From NCBI RefSeq assembly GCF_900104815.1, contig NZ_FNTD01000004.1, forward strand, positions 1,240,001 through 1,304,000: a stretch of 64,000 nt of DNA. Direction: 5' to 3'. The stretch comes from Streptomyces misionensis. Lineage in GTDB: Bacteria; Actinomycetota; Actinomycetes; Streptomycetales; Streptomycetaceae. Made by a program: the position numbers and the translations under genes. Within the stretch, counting starts at the first letter, position 1. Every line of letters begins with the position of its first letter. Of this stretch, positions 26,378 to 36,256 are shown in pieces. Under the pieces are notes generated by a model, which was given only the letters and a program-made list of their open reading frames with translations, was not told where the DNA came from and ran no database searches.

Positions 26378-26400
26378 CCTCGGAGCTTCAGGCTCCGGGG
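26378..26400. terminator. Hairpin terminator shared by convergent genes
   Basis: CCTCGGAGC pairs with GCTCCGGGG (one T-G wobble) around TTCAG, followed by CCTTTG. It ends the small membrane protein gene, and the stop codon of the convergent HNH gene lies inside it. Confidence 0.7.
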
Positions 26401-26726
26401 CCTTTGTGTGCCCCCAACAGGCCGGGGTGCGTCTCAGTTCGCCGGAACCTGTTGCTGATGCGCGGCCGCTGGGCGGCCAGAGCGAGGGCTCCCTCGCGTG
26501 AGGACTCGGCCCGGTGATGAAACCCGCCGAGTGCTCGAAGGTTGGCCTCTTGATGGTCATCACCAGGCACGATGTGGTCCACGTCCGTGGCCGGTTCTTC
26601 GCAGCGCTGCCCGTACTGATCATGGGCCGTGCAGCGATGGCCGTCTCGGCGCAGGACGCGAAGTCGGATCTTCGGCCAGTCCGCCGGCAACCGTTCGCGT
26701 CGGTCTGAGGAAGCCCAGTTCGGCAT
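26388..26726 (-). CDS. HNH endonuclease, element-associated
   Basis: A 112-aa protein starting at ATG 26726 with GGGGG upstream. It has the phage-type HNH layout: WASSDRRERLPADWPKIRLRVLRRDGHRC (C32), C42, the VDHIVPGDD core (D50-H51), then NLRALGGFHH (N62, H70-H71). The usual cysteine after NLRAL is replaced by glycine, so one zinc ligand may be missing. Such nucleases accompany terminase small-subunit genes in phage-derived elements, as here. An upstream integrase relic reads into its 5' end. Confidence 0.7.
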   Translation of the reverse strand: MPNWASSDRRERLPADWPKIRLRVLRRDGHRCTAHDQYGQRCEEPATDVDHIVPGDDHQEANLRALGGFHHRAESSREGALALAAQRPRISNRFRRTETHPGLLGAHKGPGA

Positions 26727-26728
26727 CA

Positions 26729-27102
26729 CACCCCCAGCGGCTGCACTGAGGATGAGGTGGACAACAGTGCGGTCGCGCAGTGGCAGTGTCGGTGCAGGGC
26801 GGGTGGCTGGCCGGTGCCGGCGGCCGGTGAGCTGATGGAAGCGCTCGATCCGGTCCAGCACGTTCTTGACCGTCCGGACCTGGGCCCCGGCCAGCGCTCG
26901 CACCTCAGGGTGGGCAGGCACAGCGGGTCGACCTTCTTGGACGGGTCGCCTTTGCGGAATAGCCCGGCCGAGGCGTCAACGGTGATCTAGGAGAACAGCA
27001 CCGACAGGTGCGCCCAGTGATTGTCGACGGTGGCGGGTGCCATCGCCGTGGTGGTGCCATCGCGGAGCCGGTTGGCGTCGACGGCCAGGTGGTCGCGCTA
27101 GG
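26729..27102 (-). pseudogene. Tyrosine recombinase (integrase) relic
   Basis: Translating 27102 downward gives RDHLAVDANRLRDG and APATVDNHWAHLSVLFS, then a TAG, then ITVDASAGLFRKGDPSKKVDP. After a frameshift near 26910-26930 it gives HPEVRALAGAQVRTVKNVLDRIERFHQLTGRRH and LRDRTVVHLIL. This is the core-binding region and the start of the catalytic domain of a Streptomyces tyrosine recombinase. The catalytic RHRHY residues are absent because the gene breaks off. Confidence 0.7.
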
Positions 27103-27690
27103 GGGGAACCTCACGCGGGTGACGGCCAAGACTGCACGACGACGCCCCGCCAGAGCTAGCCGACGGGGTCCTCACGTGTCACAGCCCCTATGACCGGGGC
27201 GTGCGGGTGTGGTGCGGATCGCTGCCTAGCGGGTGGTGGAAGGGTGTGGAGTTCGAGACGTCCCAAGTCACGCTGGGCCCGCAGCAGCATCCGGGCAAAA
27301 CACGGATAGGTCCCCGGTGCCGCAAATCCCCCTCCAGCCGCGGCCGATACCAGACGCGCAGGCGACGACTGGCCCGTACCGGTGGAGGCGGAGGCCCGTG
27401 GACCGCCGCCCCTCGGCGGTGCAGCGAGAAACCTGCGGTCCTTCTCGGGCTCGGAATCCCGCCGCGCCGCACACGTCAACTCACCGGAGCCCGCCAAGGG
27501 ATTTCCGGGAGGCAATGCACACCACACCTGACGCATTGTCCGACGCGGCGGATAATCTCATCGGGCGCGGCGTCGCTGCACCGTCGGGACATGTGTGACT
27601 GCGCGGGCGCCAGGGGTACTCCGGGGCGCGGTGTCCGCGCCGGGTGTGTGATTCCTTGGGTGGATGGGTGCTGACTGTTTTCGGAGGAGC
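27103..27690. other. Gene-free stretch
   Basis: Several short frames exist but none shows a domain, a ribosome-binding site or consistent codon bias. I see only flanking debris of the decayed element and the presumed promoter of the CoiA-like gene. GGAGGAG at about 27683-27689 belongs to that gene's start. Confidence 0.5.
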
Positions 27691-27695
27691 TGCTG

Positions 27696-30600
27696 GTGGC
27701 GCAGATCGACTTCCGTCTCGTTCAGACCGCGGTTATGGGAGGCCGGGATTCGGACCAGCCGGTCATCCTGCCTGAGGAGCCGCACAATCTGGATGAGTTC
27801 CGCCGCCAGTTCGGCAAGGACGACTTCTGGTGCGGGACACTGCTCGGTGGCTGCGGCGAGCGGCTGATGACCAAGCGCTACGAAACGAAGGTCTGTCACT
27901 TCTCCCATTTCCCGGACCGCGACGGAAGCCGGGCGGCTTGTCATCGCACGGCCAACGGCGTCGACAGCGCCGATCACCTGTTCATCAAGGCGCACGTGAC
28001 GCAGTGGCTGGCGGGCCAGGGGCACGCGGCGCAGGCCGAGTTGTGCAGCCTCGGGCACGGCCCCGGGGATGCCGTGGACTTCGTGCTGCGTGCCACGAAT
28101 CAGCGCCTGCGCTTCGAGCTGCGGCCCAGCGACTACCGCAGCTGGCGTGGAACGGCGGACAGCCTGGCCGCCAAGGAGGGGCACGTAGAGTGGGTCTTCG
28201 GGCTGGAGAGCGCCATCACCCGGGATATGACGGCCCGCTACGGCTATGCCCTGCGGGTGCGGTGCGAAACCGACGGCAACAGCCGCCGCGTGGTGATCGG
28301 CACCGTCACCGAGAACCGCCCGGTCGCCTGGTCCTCGCTCGAGCAGTGCCGGATGACCGGCGACGGCCTCATCACCCTCGACCTCGAGGAACTGCGCGGC
28401 CGCGGGCTGATCCGCGAGGGCGCCGCACGCCACGACGCCGTGGCCGGCAGCCTGCCGCTGCGCGGCGCCGAGATCGTCTTCGCGATCGACGGGGAGGCCC
28501 GGCCGGACACCGACTCGCCCCTCGTGGAGGGCGGCCGGTACCTGATCTCCGGCTTCATCAAACCGGCCGGACACCGGATCCTCAGGGCCCAGCTCTCCTT
28601 GCCCCACGACACACCCCGCCCCACCGAGCAGTACGTGTACCAGCTGGCGGGCGCGGTGCGCCTGCTGGTCACCGAAGCCGACCGGCCGGGTGAGAGCACC
28701 CGCTGGGCGGTGCGCGCGGACAGCCTCATCCAGCTCAAGGGCCTGGATGCGGAACGTACCGGCCTGTGGCGTCCCCCCGTCGCCCTGGACGAGCCCCTGC
28801 CCGCACCGAAGCCCGCCACTCGGCCCGCCCCGGCCCCCACCACTATTCCGCCGCAGTCCCAGGCCAGCCGCACCGCGACTGTGCTGCGACAGGCCCTCGA
28901 AGACGTGGCGCGGGAGGGGGCCACCACCACGTGGAAACAGCTGGCCGAGCGGGTCGGCCTGGATCTCGCGCACCTGCCCGATCCCAAGCGCCGGGACCTC
29001 CTCGTGGAGGTCGACAAGCCGCGAGATCGGAACCGGTCGCTGTTGTGCGTCCTGGTCCGCGCGCCCTCCGGCCGTCCGCTGTCCTATCTCGCCACCGTGC
29101 TGCGCCTGCTTCAAGTCTCGGCCCCGGCCTCGGAGTCCGCGCTGTACCGGTGGAGCGACGAGCAGATCCGTGCTGCGCATACGGCGTACGGCAACCGCAC
29201 TCCTCCCGTACAGGCATCGGCTGCCATTGCGGAGGCGGCCCGCCCCGCGGAAGTGCGGGCCGTGCAGGAACAACTGACCCTTCTCAAGGCGCAGTTGGCC
29301 GTGGGTCGTGCCACGTTGCCCCGCGCCACCGGCCGTCGCGCCGCCCGCCTGGCCACCACGGTCAAAGACTGCGAGCAGCACCAGCGGCTCTACGAGAGTG
29401 TCCAGCAACGCAGGCAGGAGCTGCGCCTGTGGCAACGCGAGAGCGAACGGCTCCTGGACGACCTCGATCGCCTCATCGGCCACCCTCTGCCGGCGTCTGC
29501 GACCGCGAAGAACAGCACGCCCGCCGTCCCGCCCGCCGCGAAGAGCCCGTCCCGCCGGGACAGGACCAGCACACATTCCAGGCGCAGACGGCAGCAGACA
29601 TCGCCCGTCTGTCGCAGCTGTTCAAGCAGGCCCGCGACACCGACGACCTGAACGAGGCCAGACGGATCCGTCAGGAAGTCTCACGGATCGCCACGGGTCG
29701 CCTGTCCGGTGAGCCACGGCAGAACCTGCTGCTGCTCCGCACCGACCTGCAGACCTGGATCAGCAGCCATGAAGCAGCAGCCGCCCACGCGGCACTGCGC
29801 ACCTTGTTCGCCGACCTCGCGACGGCCGACCCCGGCCCCACACCTCTCGCCCTACGCAGTGCCCTGGCCCACTCGAAGATACTCAAACGACGCTGCCCCG
29901 GCCCCCTGCCGCAGGACCTCCACACGGTGCTCACCCGCCTGGAAGCCCAGGTCAACGACGAATCGGTGGCTCCAGACGACGGCACCACCCTGTCGGCGAC
30001 CCACCCGTCACCCAGCGGCGCTCCGCCCTCCGATCTGGCCGCTTTCGCAGAAGCCCGAGCAGAGTTCGCCTGGCTCGTGAAGGAGATCCGTGCCGGGCAA
30101 GAGGCCGGCGACCTGGCTGCGGTCCAGACCGCGCGCCACTTGGCCGGACCCATCTACGGCCGGCGTCTGTCGCCCGAAGACCGTGCCACCTACACGCCGT
30201 TGATGCGCGAGGTGAAGGCGTGGTGCCAGGAACAGGATCCGAACACGGACCCGGTCCTGCGCCGTATCCGTCAAGTCCTCGCCGAACTCGGCCGTGCCGG
30301 CAACGGCCTGGCCACCGAGCAACTTGCCGCGTTCCTCGACGAGGTCAGCTCGCTGCGCCGTCAGTTGGACCGGCGCCTGCCAGTGCTCGAAGAGGTTCAG
30401 GTCAAGCGGTGGAAGCGCCAGCTCAAGGCCCGCACCTCGAGCGCGCCGCGTCGTGCCGCACCGCGCGCGGCGGACCCGGTCAAGGCCGTCCACGATCCCA
30501 TGGCCACCGCACCGTCTCCCCCGGACCGTCTGCCGATCGAGACCATCGACAAGCTGGCCGCCATCGCCCGGGACGTCCTCAAGGACGCGGCGCGCAGCGG

Positions 30601-30881
30601 CGGCTCACTTCTGACGTGGGGTGACCTGCGGCTGCGGATGGCGGCCGGGCTGCCGCACCTGCACCCGGACGAAAGGTGAACTCCTGGTCGCCGTCGACCG
30701 GGAGACACCGGTCGGTGAACCGCTGCTGTCCACATTCGTCGCGAGCTCGGACGCCTCGCTGCACTGGCTCTACCGCCACGTCCGCTTCAGCCTCGGCCGC
30801 GAACGCATACCCGAACCAGACCTTCCCGCCCACTGGGCCACCGAAGTCCTGCGCCTGCGCCAAACCTGGCGCCACCGCTGA
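27696..30881 (+). pseudogene. CoiA-like large protein gene interrupted by two frameshifts
   Basis: GTG 27696 (GGAGGAG upstream) opens a CoiA-like protein: CGERLMTKRYETKVCHFSHF, SADHLFIKAHVTQWL, then an E/RPSDYRSW nuclease-like core. The frame shifts near 29500-29570 (one base lost or two gained) into a helical region (DIARLSQLFKQARDT...). It shifts again near 30670, where removing one A from GAAAGG restores the reading into GELLVAVDRETP... and the stop at 30881. A motif [TW]-x-L...LL-VEVD occurs near 28930-29100 and again at 30610-30770, suggesting a duplicated domain. Intact length would be about 1,060 residues. Confidence 0.65.
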
Positions 30882-30986
30882 CCTGCCGCACTCAGAACGG
30901 CGGGCCCAGCCGGCCCGCCGTTCAGCTTGGTCGCGGACATCCGCCGGCCCTGGCTCGCTGCACTGGTCCGCCACGACTGCACGCGG

Positions 30987-33116
30987 CTACGGGTAGACAC
31001 CGAGCTCGTAGTGGGACACCCCGGCGTACACGGTCACGGTGCCGTCGTCGTGTATCTCGCCCCAGGGGCGCTCCGGGAGTGAGATGTCCAGGAAGCTGCC
31101 GGAGCAGCCCTCGCAGCAGTCGAAATGGTCCTGCCACGCTGTCACGTCCGTTTCGGTGCGAGGGTTGCGCATCGTATGGACGTCGTGACCACTGCACTCG
31201 TCGTTCGGGCACGGTGCGCCGTGGCCACAGTCCGCAGTGCCGCACGGGCAGGGACGGTCGCACCCGGCCGGTCCCCAGTCCTGGGTGATCACGGCGCGTT
31301 CTCGGGGTGACTTCCGATCCGCTGTCAGGGCTGCCACGACGTCCTGCCGGGACGCCCCGGTCGCTTTCTGCACGGCGTCCGTGAGCGCGACCACGTTGCC
31401 GAGGTCGGGATCAGTGCCCGAAAGCCATACGGTCGGTGAGCCGGACGAGTCGGCCTCGTTGCGGTACAGCCTCGCGAAGAACGAACGCGTCCCCGTGTCG
31501 TATCCCCAGTCGCTGCCCCGCTCCCAGCCGGGAAGCGGCAGAGCGAGGGTGAAGTCCTCGACGATTCGCTGCCCTTGTGGCACGTAGAGCGCGATTATAC
31601 GGTGCCAGCGGCAATGCGCCAGATCGCCGTGGGCGATGGCGGTGCAGGCGTCGTTGAGGGCCGGATTCCCTCGGCAGCGCCGCTTGGTGCGATGGGCACG
31701 GCAATACGTCTGCCTCGCCTCGATGAGCTGGTCGCACTGCCGTCCCCCCGTGTCGCTGGGTGCCATACAGCGCTGGCGGTGCGCGGCGGCGGGGTGGCGA
31801 TTGGCCAGCGTGCCGTCGGCCCGCTGCTGTTCGATCTCGCGGTGGATCCGGGCCACGCTCTCATTGCGCGCCGCGCCCTGCAGCGGGTAGACGGTGCCTT
31901 TCGTCGTCAGCAGGTTCGTGAAGGTGTCCGGGGCGAGTTGCGGCTCCAGCAGCAGCCGCAGATGGTCCTCGTCGACCGGGTACTCCACCGCTTCACCCGA
32001 CGGGAGGACGCTGCGCAGGCGTCGGCTGGTGACCAGTTCGAGCCACAGTTCCAGCATCAGTTCGCAGTCATCAGAAATGGGCTGGAAGAACCAGCGCTCC
32101 TCCGCGTCATGAATAGTGCGGATGCCGCGGTGGGCCTGGGTCCGGGACGCTGTCTTCGCCCGTTCCCGCAGTCCCTGGGCGCCCGCCAAGGTGGTGAGGT
32201 CCAGACGCGCCGCACGAGATGCGCGACCGCCGACCACATGACGGGCGGCATACAGCGTGTCCACCGTCTTCGCGGCCAGCACGCCGACGTCCACCACGTC
32301 GCCGTAGGTCCGCAGGCATCGGTAGTCGCCGTCGAAGAGATTGTGGCCGATGATCAGGTCGACGTCTCCGGCTGCGGCACGGAGGTCCGCCAGATTCTGA
32401 TCTCGGAACGTGTGAAAGGCTGTTTGCCGCCAGAATTCCTGTCCCGGCAGGTCGGTGGCGTCCTGTCGTTCCATCACCAAGAAGCCGACGACGTCGATAT
32501 CCCAGCGCTCGGGCAGGCTCCGGCCCGCTACTCGCGCATAGTCCACATCGAGCACTCCCACCGTGCGGGGAGATCCTGGGGGCAGCCGCGGTACCGCAGG
32601 CGTGCGATAGACGGGCGCGTGGCCATACCTGTCGGCGTCCACGCTGCTCGGGTCCGGCGCCACAATCGGAGTCCACGCCTCCAAGTCCTCCGCGCTGGCA
32701 TAGGCGCCGTCGCTTCCTCCGTGCGTACACACCGAGTGCGCCGCATAGAAGGCGAACCCTCGTCGCCGCAAATCCAACGCGCCTGGATCATTGGCGAGTT
32801 GGCTCTCGGAAAACACCCACAGGTAGACCGGAACGGCCAGGTCGGACCGCAGGTACCACCCCGCTTGGAGCGGCGCCCGAGGGGAATCGACCTGCGGGAC
32901 GAAATCGGATGAGTATCCGGCGGGAGGCTGCGCCGTGAACTCCAAGAGTGGCTGGCCGGACTCCCGCCCGGCGTCGATCAACGCCTGAAAGGTCCACCCG
33001 CGCGAGGGCACCCGCGGGCCACCGAGTTTGATCACGGAGGGCAGTTGCTCGTGCGGGGCAGCCCCACCGGTGCGCCGGGCCCGCGACGGCGGCTTCTTCT
33101 TCCTCTTCTTCGGCAT
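30987..33116 (-). CDS. Large protein with DEDD/RNase H-like exonuclease domain and Cys-rich region
   Basis: A 709-aa protein, start ATG 33116 (basic MPKKRKKK N-terminus). Residues ~185-360 look like an RNase H-fold 3'-5' exonuclease: D190/D192 in LDVDYARV, D251 and H258-N259 in IIGHNLFDGDY (D262), a DTLYAARHV helix, and D349/D350 in ISDDCELMLELW. The expected first acidic DxE is DxD. A cysteine-rich stretch follows (CMAPSDTGGRQC...CRAH...CRW), and another lies near the C-terminus (CDRPCPCGTADCGHG, CCEGC). It converges on the CoiA-like gene (105 bp apart). Activity is inferred. Confidence 0.65.
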   Translation of the reverse strand: MPKKRKKKPPSRARRTGGAAPHEQLPSVIKLGGPRVPSRGWTFQALIDAGRESGQPLLEFTAQPPAGYSSDFVPQVDSPRAPLQAGWYLRSDLAVPVYLWVFSESQLANDPGALDLRRRGFAFYAAHSVCTHGGSDGAYASAEDLEAWTPIVAPDPSSVDADRYGHAPVYRTPAVPRLPPGSPRTVGVLDVDYARVAGRSLPERWDIDVVGFLVMERQDATDLPGQEFWRQTAFHTFRDQNLADLRAAAGDVDLIIGHNLFDGDYRCLRTYGDVVDVGVLAAKTVDTLYAARHVVGGRASRAARLDLTTLAGAQGLRERAKTASRTQAHRGIRTIHDAEERWFFQPISDDCELMLELWLELVTSRRLRSVLPSGEAVEYPVDEDHLRLLLEPQLAPDTFTNLLTTKGTVYPLQGAARNESVARIHREIEQQRADGTLANRHPAAAHRQRCMAPSDTGGRQCDQLIEARQTYCRAHRTKRRCRGNPALNDACTAIAHGDLAHCRWHRIIALYVPQGQRIVEDFTLALPLPGWERGSDWGYDTGTRSFFARLYRNEADSSGSPTVWLSGTDPDLGNVVALTDAVQKATGASRQDVVAALTADRKSPRERAVITQDWGPAGCDRPCPCGTADCGHGAPCPNDECSGHDVHTMRNPRTETDVTAWQDHFDCCEGCSGSFLDISLPERPWGEIHDDGTVTVYAGVSHYELGVYP

Positions 33117-33570
33117 GAGCCGGACAATAGCGACCCCCTCTGGCAACGGCCCGCGCCTCGAGCAGCGGCCAGGTGAAGCGCGCCGCCACTCGTGCGGACT
33201 GGTCCTCACATCGGCGCGTTGCCGTGCGTCCGTGCAGCGTAATGTCCGCCCCGATGCTGCGGCCGCCTCCGTGTTCGCTGATGCGCCAGTGTTGACATGT
33301 GGTCGGCAATGCTCCCCTTCGGCAGCGCCCCGGCTGGAGCCTGGCGCCTAGCGAGGCCCGTCCAGGACGTCCTCGAGCAGGTAGAACCGGACGCGTTCCT
33401 GTTCACGCTCGCGCTGTGTGAGCGCGCGAAACTCGACCGGATCCGCTTGGCGTCACGGTCGCCCGCCAGCCCTCAGCGTGCTTGCGCCGTGCCCGCAACC
33501 CCACCAACTCGCCCTTGAGCAGGCCGAAGGCGAAACGGCCGCACTTGCTGAGGTGACAGGTTCGCCGAAC

Positions 33571-33744
33571 TCAGCGAGCGATGATGCCGACGACGCAGGT
33601 GGCCAGCAGGGTCATGCCGGCCATAGCAACCGTGAGGGGGACCGCGAGATGGGGGCGCGTGTGAACGACGTAGAACAACGCCCCGCCCAGCAGCAGGGTG
33701 AGAAGCAGGAGCAGGAAGACGATCAGCGCGACAGTGGTGGTCAT
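33571..33744 (-). CDS. Small two-helix membrane protein
   Basis: A 57-aa protein starting at ATG 33744 with GAGGGA upstream. It consists almost entirely of two hydrophobic helices: VALIVFLLLLLTLLLGGALF and VPLTVAMAGMTLLATCVVG, linked by YVVHTRPHLA. It is divergent from the GIY-YIG gene at 33866. No family is recognised. Confidence 0.6.
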   Translation of the reverse strand: MTTTVALIVFLLLLLTLLLGGALFYVVHTRPHLAVPLTVAMAGMTLLATCVVGIIAR

Positions 33745-33865
33745 CGGGTCCCTCGGTTTCGGTCCAGTACAGATGACCGATCATGGAAGGCGGACGCGTG
33801 TTTCGGCACGCGCAAACTGTTGCGAGTACACGCAACGGCATAGTGGGGTCGACGGAGGAGAGCGG

Positions 33866-35425
33866 ATGTCGCAGGGGGAGCTGGTCCCGGGGGGACCGCG
33901 CACGATGGTCTTCCAGAAGGACGTCGACAGAGCCAAGGTCGGACCGGAGCGTTATGAACTAGCTGTCGTCCTGCGCGATTTGGCTCAGCGCCTTGGAGTG
34001 TCCCTGAGTCGCTATGCGGTGCGCGTCTCGTGGGACCGCTCCACCCTCTCCCGATTCTTCAGCGGAGCTTTGGTGCCTCCCGCCGAATTCGTCGAACAAC
34101 TCCTCGAGAACGGCGACCGAGAAACCGGCACCGAGTTGACGCCGGCCGCCAAGGACTTGGTGCGCAAACTGCACCGGACCGCCTTGCGCGCCACGAGTCC
34201 GGCAAGCGGCGCCCTGCAGGACCTGCGGGACCAGCTGACAGAGGCCGACCGGGAGAGCCGCCATTTCCAGCAGGAGGCCCGACTCCTGCGGGAGGTGATC
34301 CGTCGCGCGCAAGAACAGCTCGACGAGCAACAGTTCCGGCTCCGGCAGTTGGAGAACGCAGGGGCTGCCGAGCGCCTGGCTCACCGCATCGAACTCGAGC
34401 AACGGTCCGAGGACTTCGAGTCCATCCGCACCGAGCGAGATGCCCTGAGGGAGTCACTCACTCGGCACAAGGCAGAATTGGAAGAAGCCCAGCGCCGCGC
34501 CCACGAAGCCGAGCTGCGGTGTGCCTCGCTGGAACGGCAACTGGAGACGGCCGAGACCCGAGCCGAGGAGGACGAGGCTCAGGCGGAAGCTGCGAGCGCA
34601 GTGTCGCCCAGGACCCTCCACGCACCGACTCCGGCCACACAGGCCACAGTCGGTGACAGTGTCAGCTTCCACCTCGGCTTCGATGCGGCGCTGGGCGCCC
34701 GGCTCTGGCGGGCTCTTGACGAGCAGGCACCCGTACCGCTGGCCGAGGAGGAACTACAGAAGATGGTCCTGCGGCCCGGAATCTTCCAGCTGATCCGCAA
34801 GGTGCCGTACCTGTCACCAGAACTTGTGTACGTGGGCAAGTCTGACCAGGCTCTGCCGAACCGGCTCGACACCCTCCGCCGAAAGATCCTCGGCCGAAGG
34901 GGGATCCTCCCGGAGGAGATGTACTTCACCTGCATGTACATCGAGGACGACATGTCCGCGGTCGCCCCGGAACGGCTCGTCATCAGGTATCTCAAGGAGG
35001 AGCATGGCGCCCAGCTCCCTTGGAACCTCAACGGATTCGGCAACAACGACGCGGGCCGCCAGCGGGATCGTTCGGAACTCAACCCCCGGCATTTCGACAT
35101 GGTGCATCCGATCGACTTGGACTGGGCCCTCCTCAACGACGGGATGCGTCGAACGTGGTCTCCGAAGGACTTCGCCGATTTCATCAAGGCGGGACTCCCC
35201 TACAGCTTCCGGTACAAGTTGGAACCCGAGTACCTGGAATCGGCTCCGCTGGTAGTCCCAGAAGGTCCGTTGTCCGCAGACGGGGCGTTCCGGCTTCTTG
35301 CTCGGGGCCTCGGTGATGCGTGGCAGATCAGCGCGCTCAAGGGACACGTGCTCCTGTACAAGGAGCACACGCAATACCCCAATGCCGTCCGCTACTACCG
35401 CGGCGAAAGCGTGCAGAACCCCTAG
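33866..35425 (+). CDS. HTH-coiled coil-GIY-YIG (Eco29kI-like) protein
   Basis: A 519-aa protein, ATG 33866 with GGAGGAG upstream. Residues ~25-75 form an XRE-like HTH (ELAVVLRDLAQRLGVSLSRYAV). Residues ~115-240 are a long coiled coil rich in E/R/Q. Residues ~300-430 resemble the Eco29kI restriction endonuclease family of GIY-YIG nucleases: GIF 305-307, VYVGK 321-325, R333, E369 in APERLVIRYLKEE, and WNLNGFGNND (387-395). All catalytic positions appear filled. No methyltransferase gene is adjacent, so it is unlikely to be a standard restriction enzyme; a defence or transposition role is inferred. Confidence 0.75.
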   Translation: MSQGELVPGGPRTMVFQKDVDRAKVGPERYELAVVLRDLAQRLGVSLSRYAVRVSWDRSTLSRFFSGALVPPAEFVEQLLENGDRETGTELTPAAKDLVRKLHRTALRATSPASGALQDLRDQLTEADRESRHFQQEARLLREVIRRAQEQLDEQQFRLRQLENAGAAERLAHRIELEQRSEDFESIRTERDALRESLTRHKAELEEAQRRAHEAELRCASLERQLETAETRAEEDEAQAEAASAVSPRTLHAPTPATQATVGDSVSFHLGFDAALGARLWRALDEQAPVPLAEEELQKMVLRPGIFQLIRKVPYLSPELVYVGKSDQALPNRLDTLRRKILGRRGILPEEMYFTCMYIEDDMSAVAPERLVIRYLKEEHGAQLPWNLNGFGNNDAGRQRDRSELNPRHFDMVHPIDLDWALLNDGMRRTWSPKDFADFIKAGLPYSFRYKLEPEYLESAPLVVPEGPLSADGAFRLLARGLGDAWQISALKGHVLLYKEHTQYPNAVRYYRGESVQNP

Positions 35426-35453
35426 AGTCAGGGACCACCCACCGTGCGCCTTC

Positions 35454-35477
35454 GGGCCACCCCGCAACGGGTGGCCC
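35454..35477 (+). terminator. Hairpin terminator after GIY-YIG gene
   Basis: GGGCCACCC pairs perfectly with GGGTGGCCC around CGCAAC, 28 nt after the stop at 35425. Confidence 0.7.
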
Positions 35478-35562
35478 AGCGGCGGCGCCGCCCGCTGCGG
35501 GCACTAGAGGCGTTCGCAGATGCCGAAGCAGGATCGAGGTGCGGACGGCGCTGAGGAACGCC

Positions 35563-35588
35563 GAGGCCCCCCTGCCAAGGGGGGCCTC
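35563..35588. terminator. Second hairpin terminator
   Basis: GAGGCCCCCCT pairs with AGGGGGGCCTC (11 bp) with a 4-nt loop. It is a typical insulating hairpin, of either orientation. Confidence 0.65.
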
Positions 35589-36036
35589 AGTCACCATCAC
35601 GTGTCACGTTGCAGTCACCAACACAGTCGACGCACCTGGACTACGAAGGCCCGACCTGCGTGAACGGCAGCGATCTGGACCACATGGACGCCACAAGACG
35701 CCTCCGCCTACCTGTGCCATGTCGTACCGCAGGACTCGCACGCCAACACCACAGATCACGCACCAAGATCCGGACCAGGTGCGGACCAACTCGGCTCAGC
35801 AGCAGACGATTCCACCCCTTGCCGCAGGTCAGAGGCGACGGTGAGCGTGTACCACCAGCAGACGAAGAATCTGCTGACTCCCCTCCCCGCGGCGGACCTA
35901 CGGCATTCGCTCAGCATGCCCAGCAGCAATTCGTTGGATGCACTGGCTATCGCCCACCCCACGGGTGTGCGCATGGTGTGCCGAGTAAGCGTCTAAGCGC
36001 TCTCTACACAAGAAACATGCAGGTCACCGAGCACTC
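35589..36036. other. Gene-free stretch before tesB fragment
   Basis: Only frames without recognisable domains are present. The region lies between the last accessory gene and a truncated chromosomal gene, so it may contain an old recombination junction. I could not identify repeats or an attachment core by eye. Confidence 0.4.
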
Positions 36037-36222
36037 GTCGCTTCTATCGCCGCCCACGCCATGTGGTTCCACCGGCCGTTCCGCACCGACGAGTGGTTCC
36101 TGTACGACCAGGAATCGCCGATCGTCACCGGCGGACGCGGACTGGCCCGCGGACGGATCTACGACCTGGAGGGGCGGCTGCTCGTGTCGGTCGTCCAGGA
36201 GGGCCTGTTCAGGCCCCTGTAA
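36037..36222 (+). pseudogene. 3' fragment of acyl-CoA thioesterase gene (tesB-like)
   Basis: The frame VASIAAHAMWFHRPF, DEWFLYDQESP, GGRGLARGRIYDLEGRLLVSVVQEGLFRPL to TAA 36222 is the typical C-terminus of type II acyl-CoA thioesterases. An in-frame stop lies shortly upstream, and the remaining two-thirds of the ~290-residue enzyme is absent. The truncation suggests insertion or deletion at the left side of the chromosomal block. Confidence 0.75.
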
Positions 36223-36256
36223 GCGGGCCGTCGGCCGAGGGGCTCGGCCGCGGGGC

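Noticed and set aside
27201..27674. A 157-codon plus-strand frame before the CoiA-like gene
   Set aside because: No domain, weak codon bias, and it runs in a region of decayed element DNA.
35589..36036. Possible integrase C-terminus or attachment site
   Set aside because: Some translated pieces loosely resemble recombinase ends, but no catalytic residues or repeats could be confirmed.
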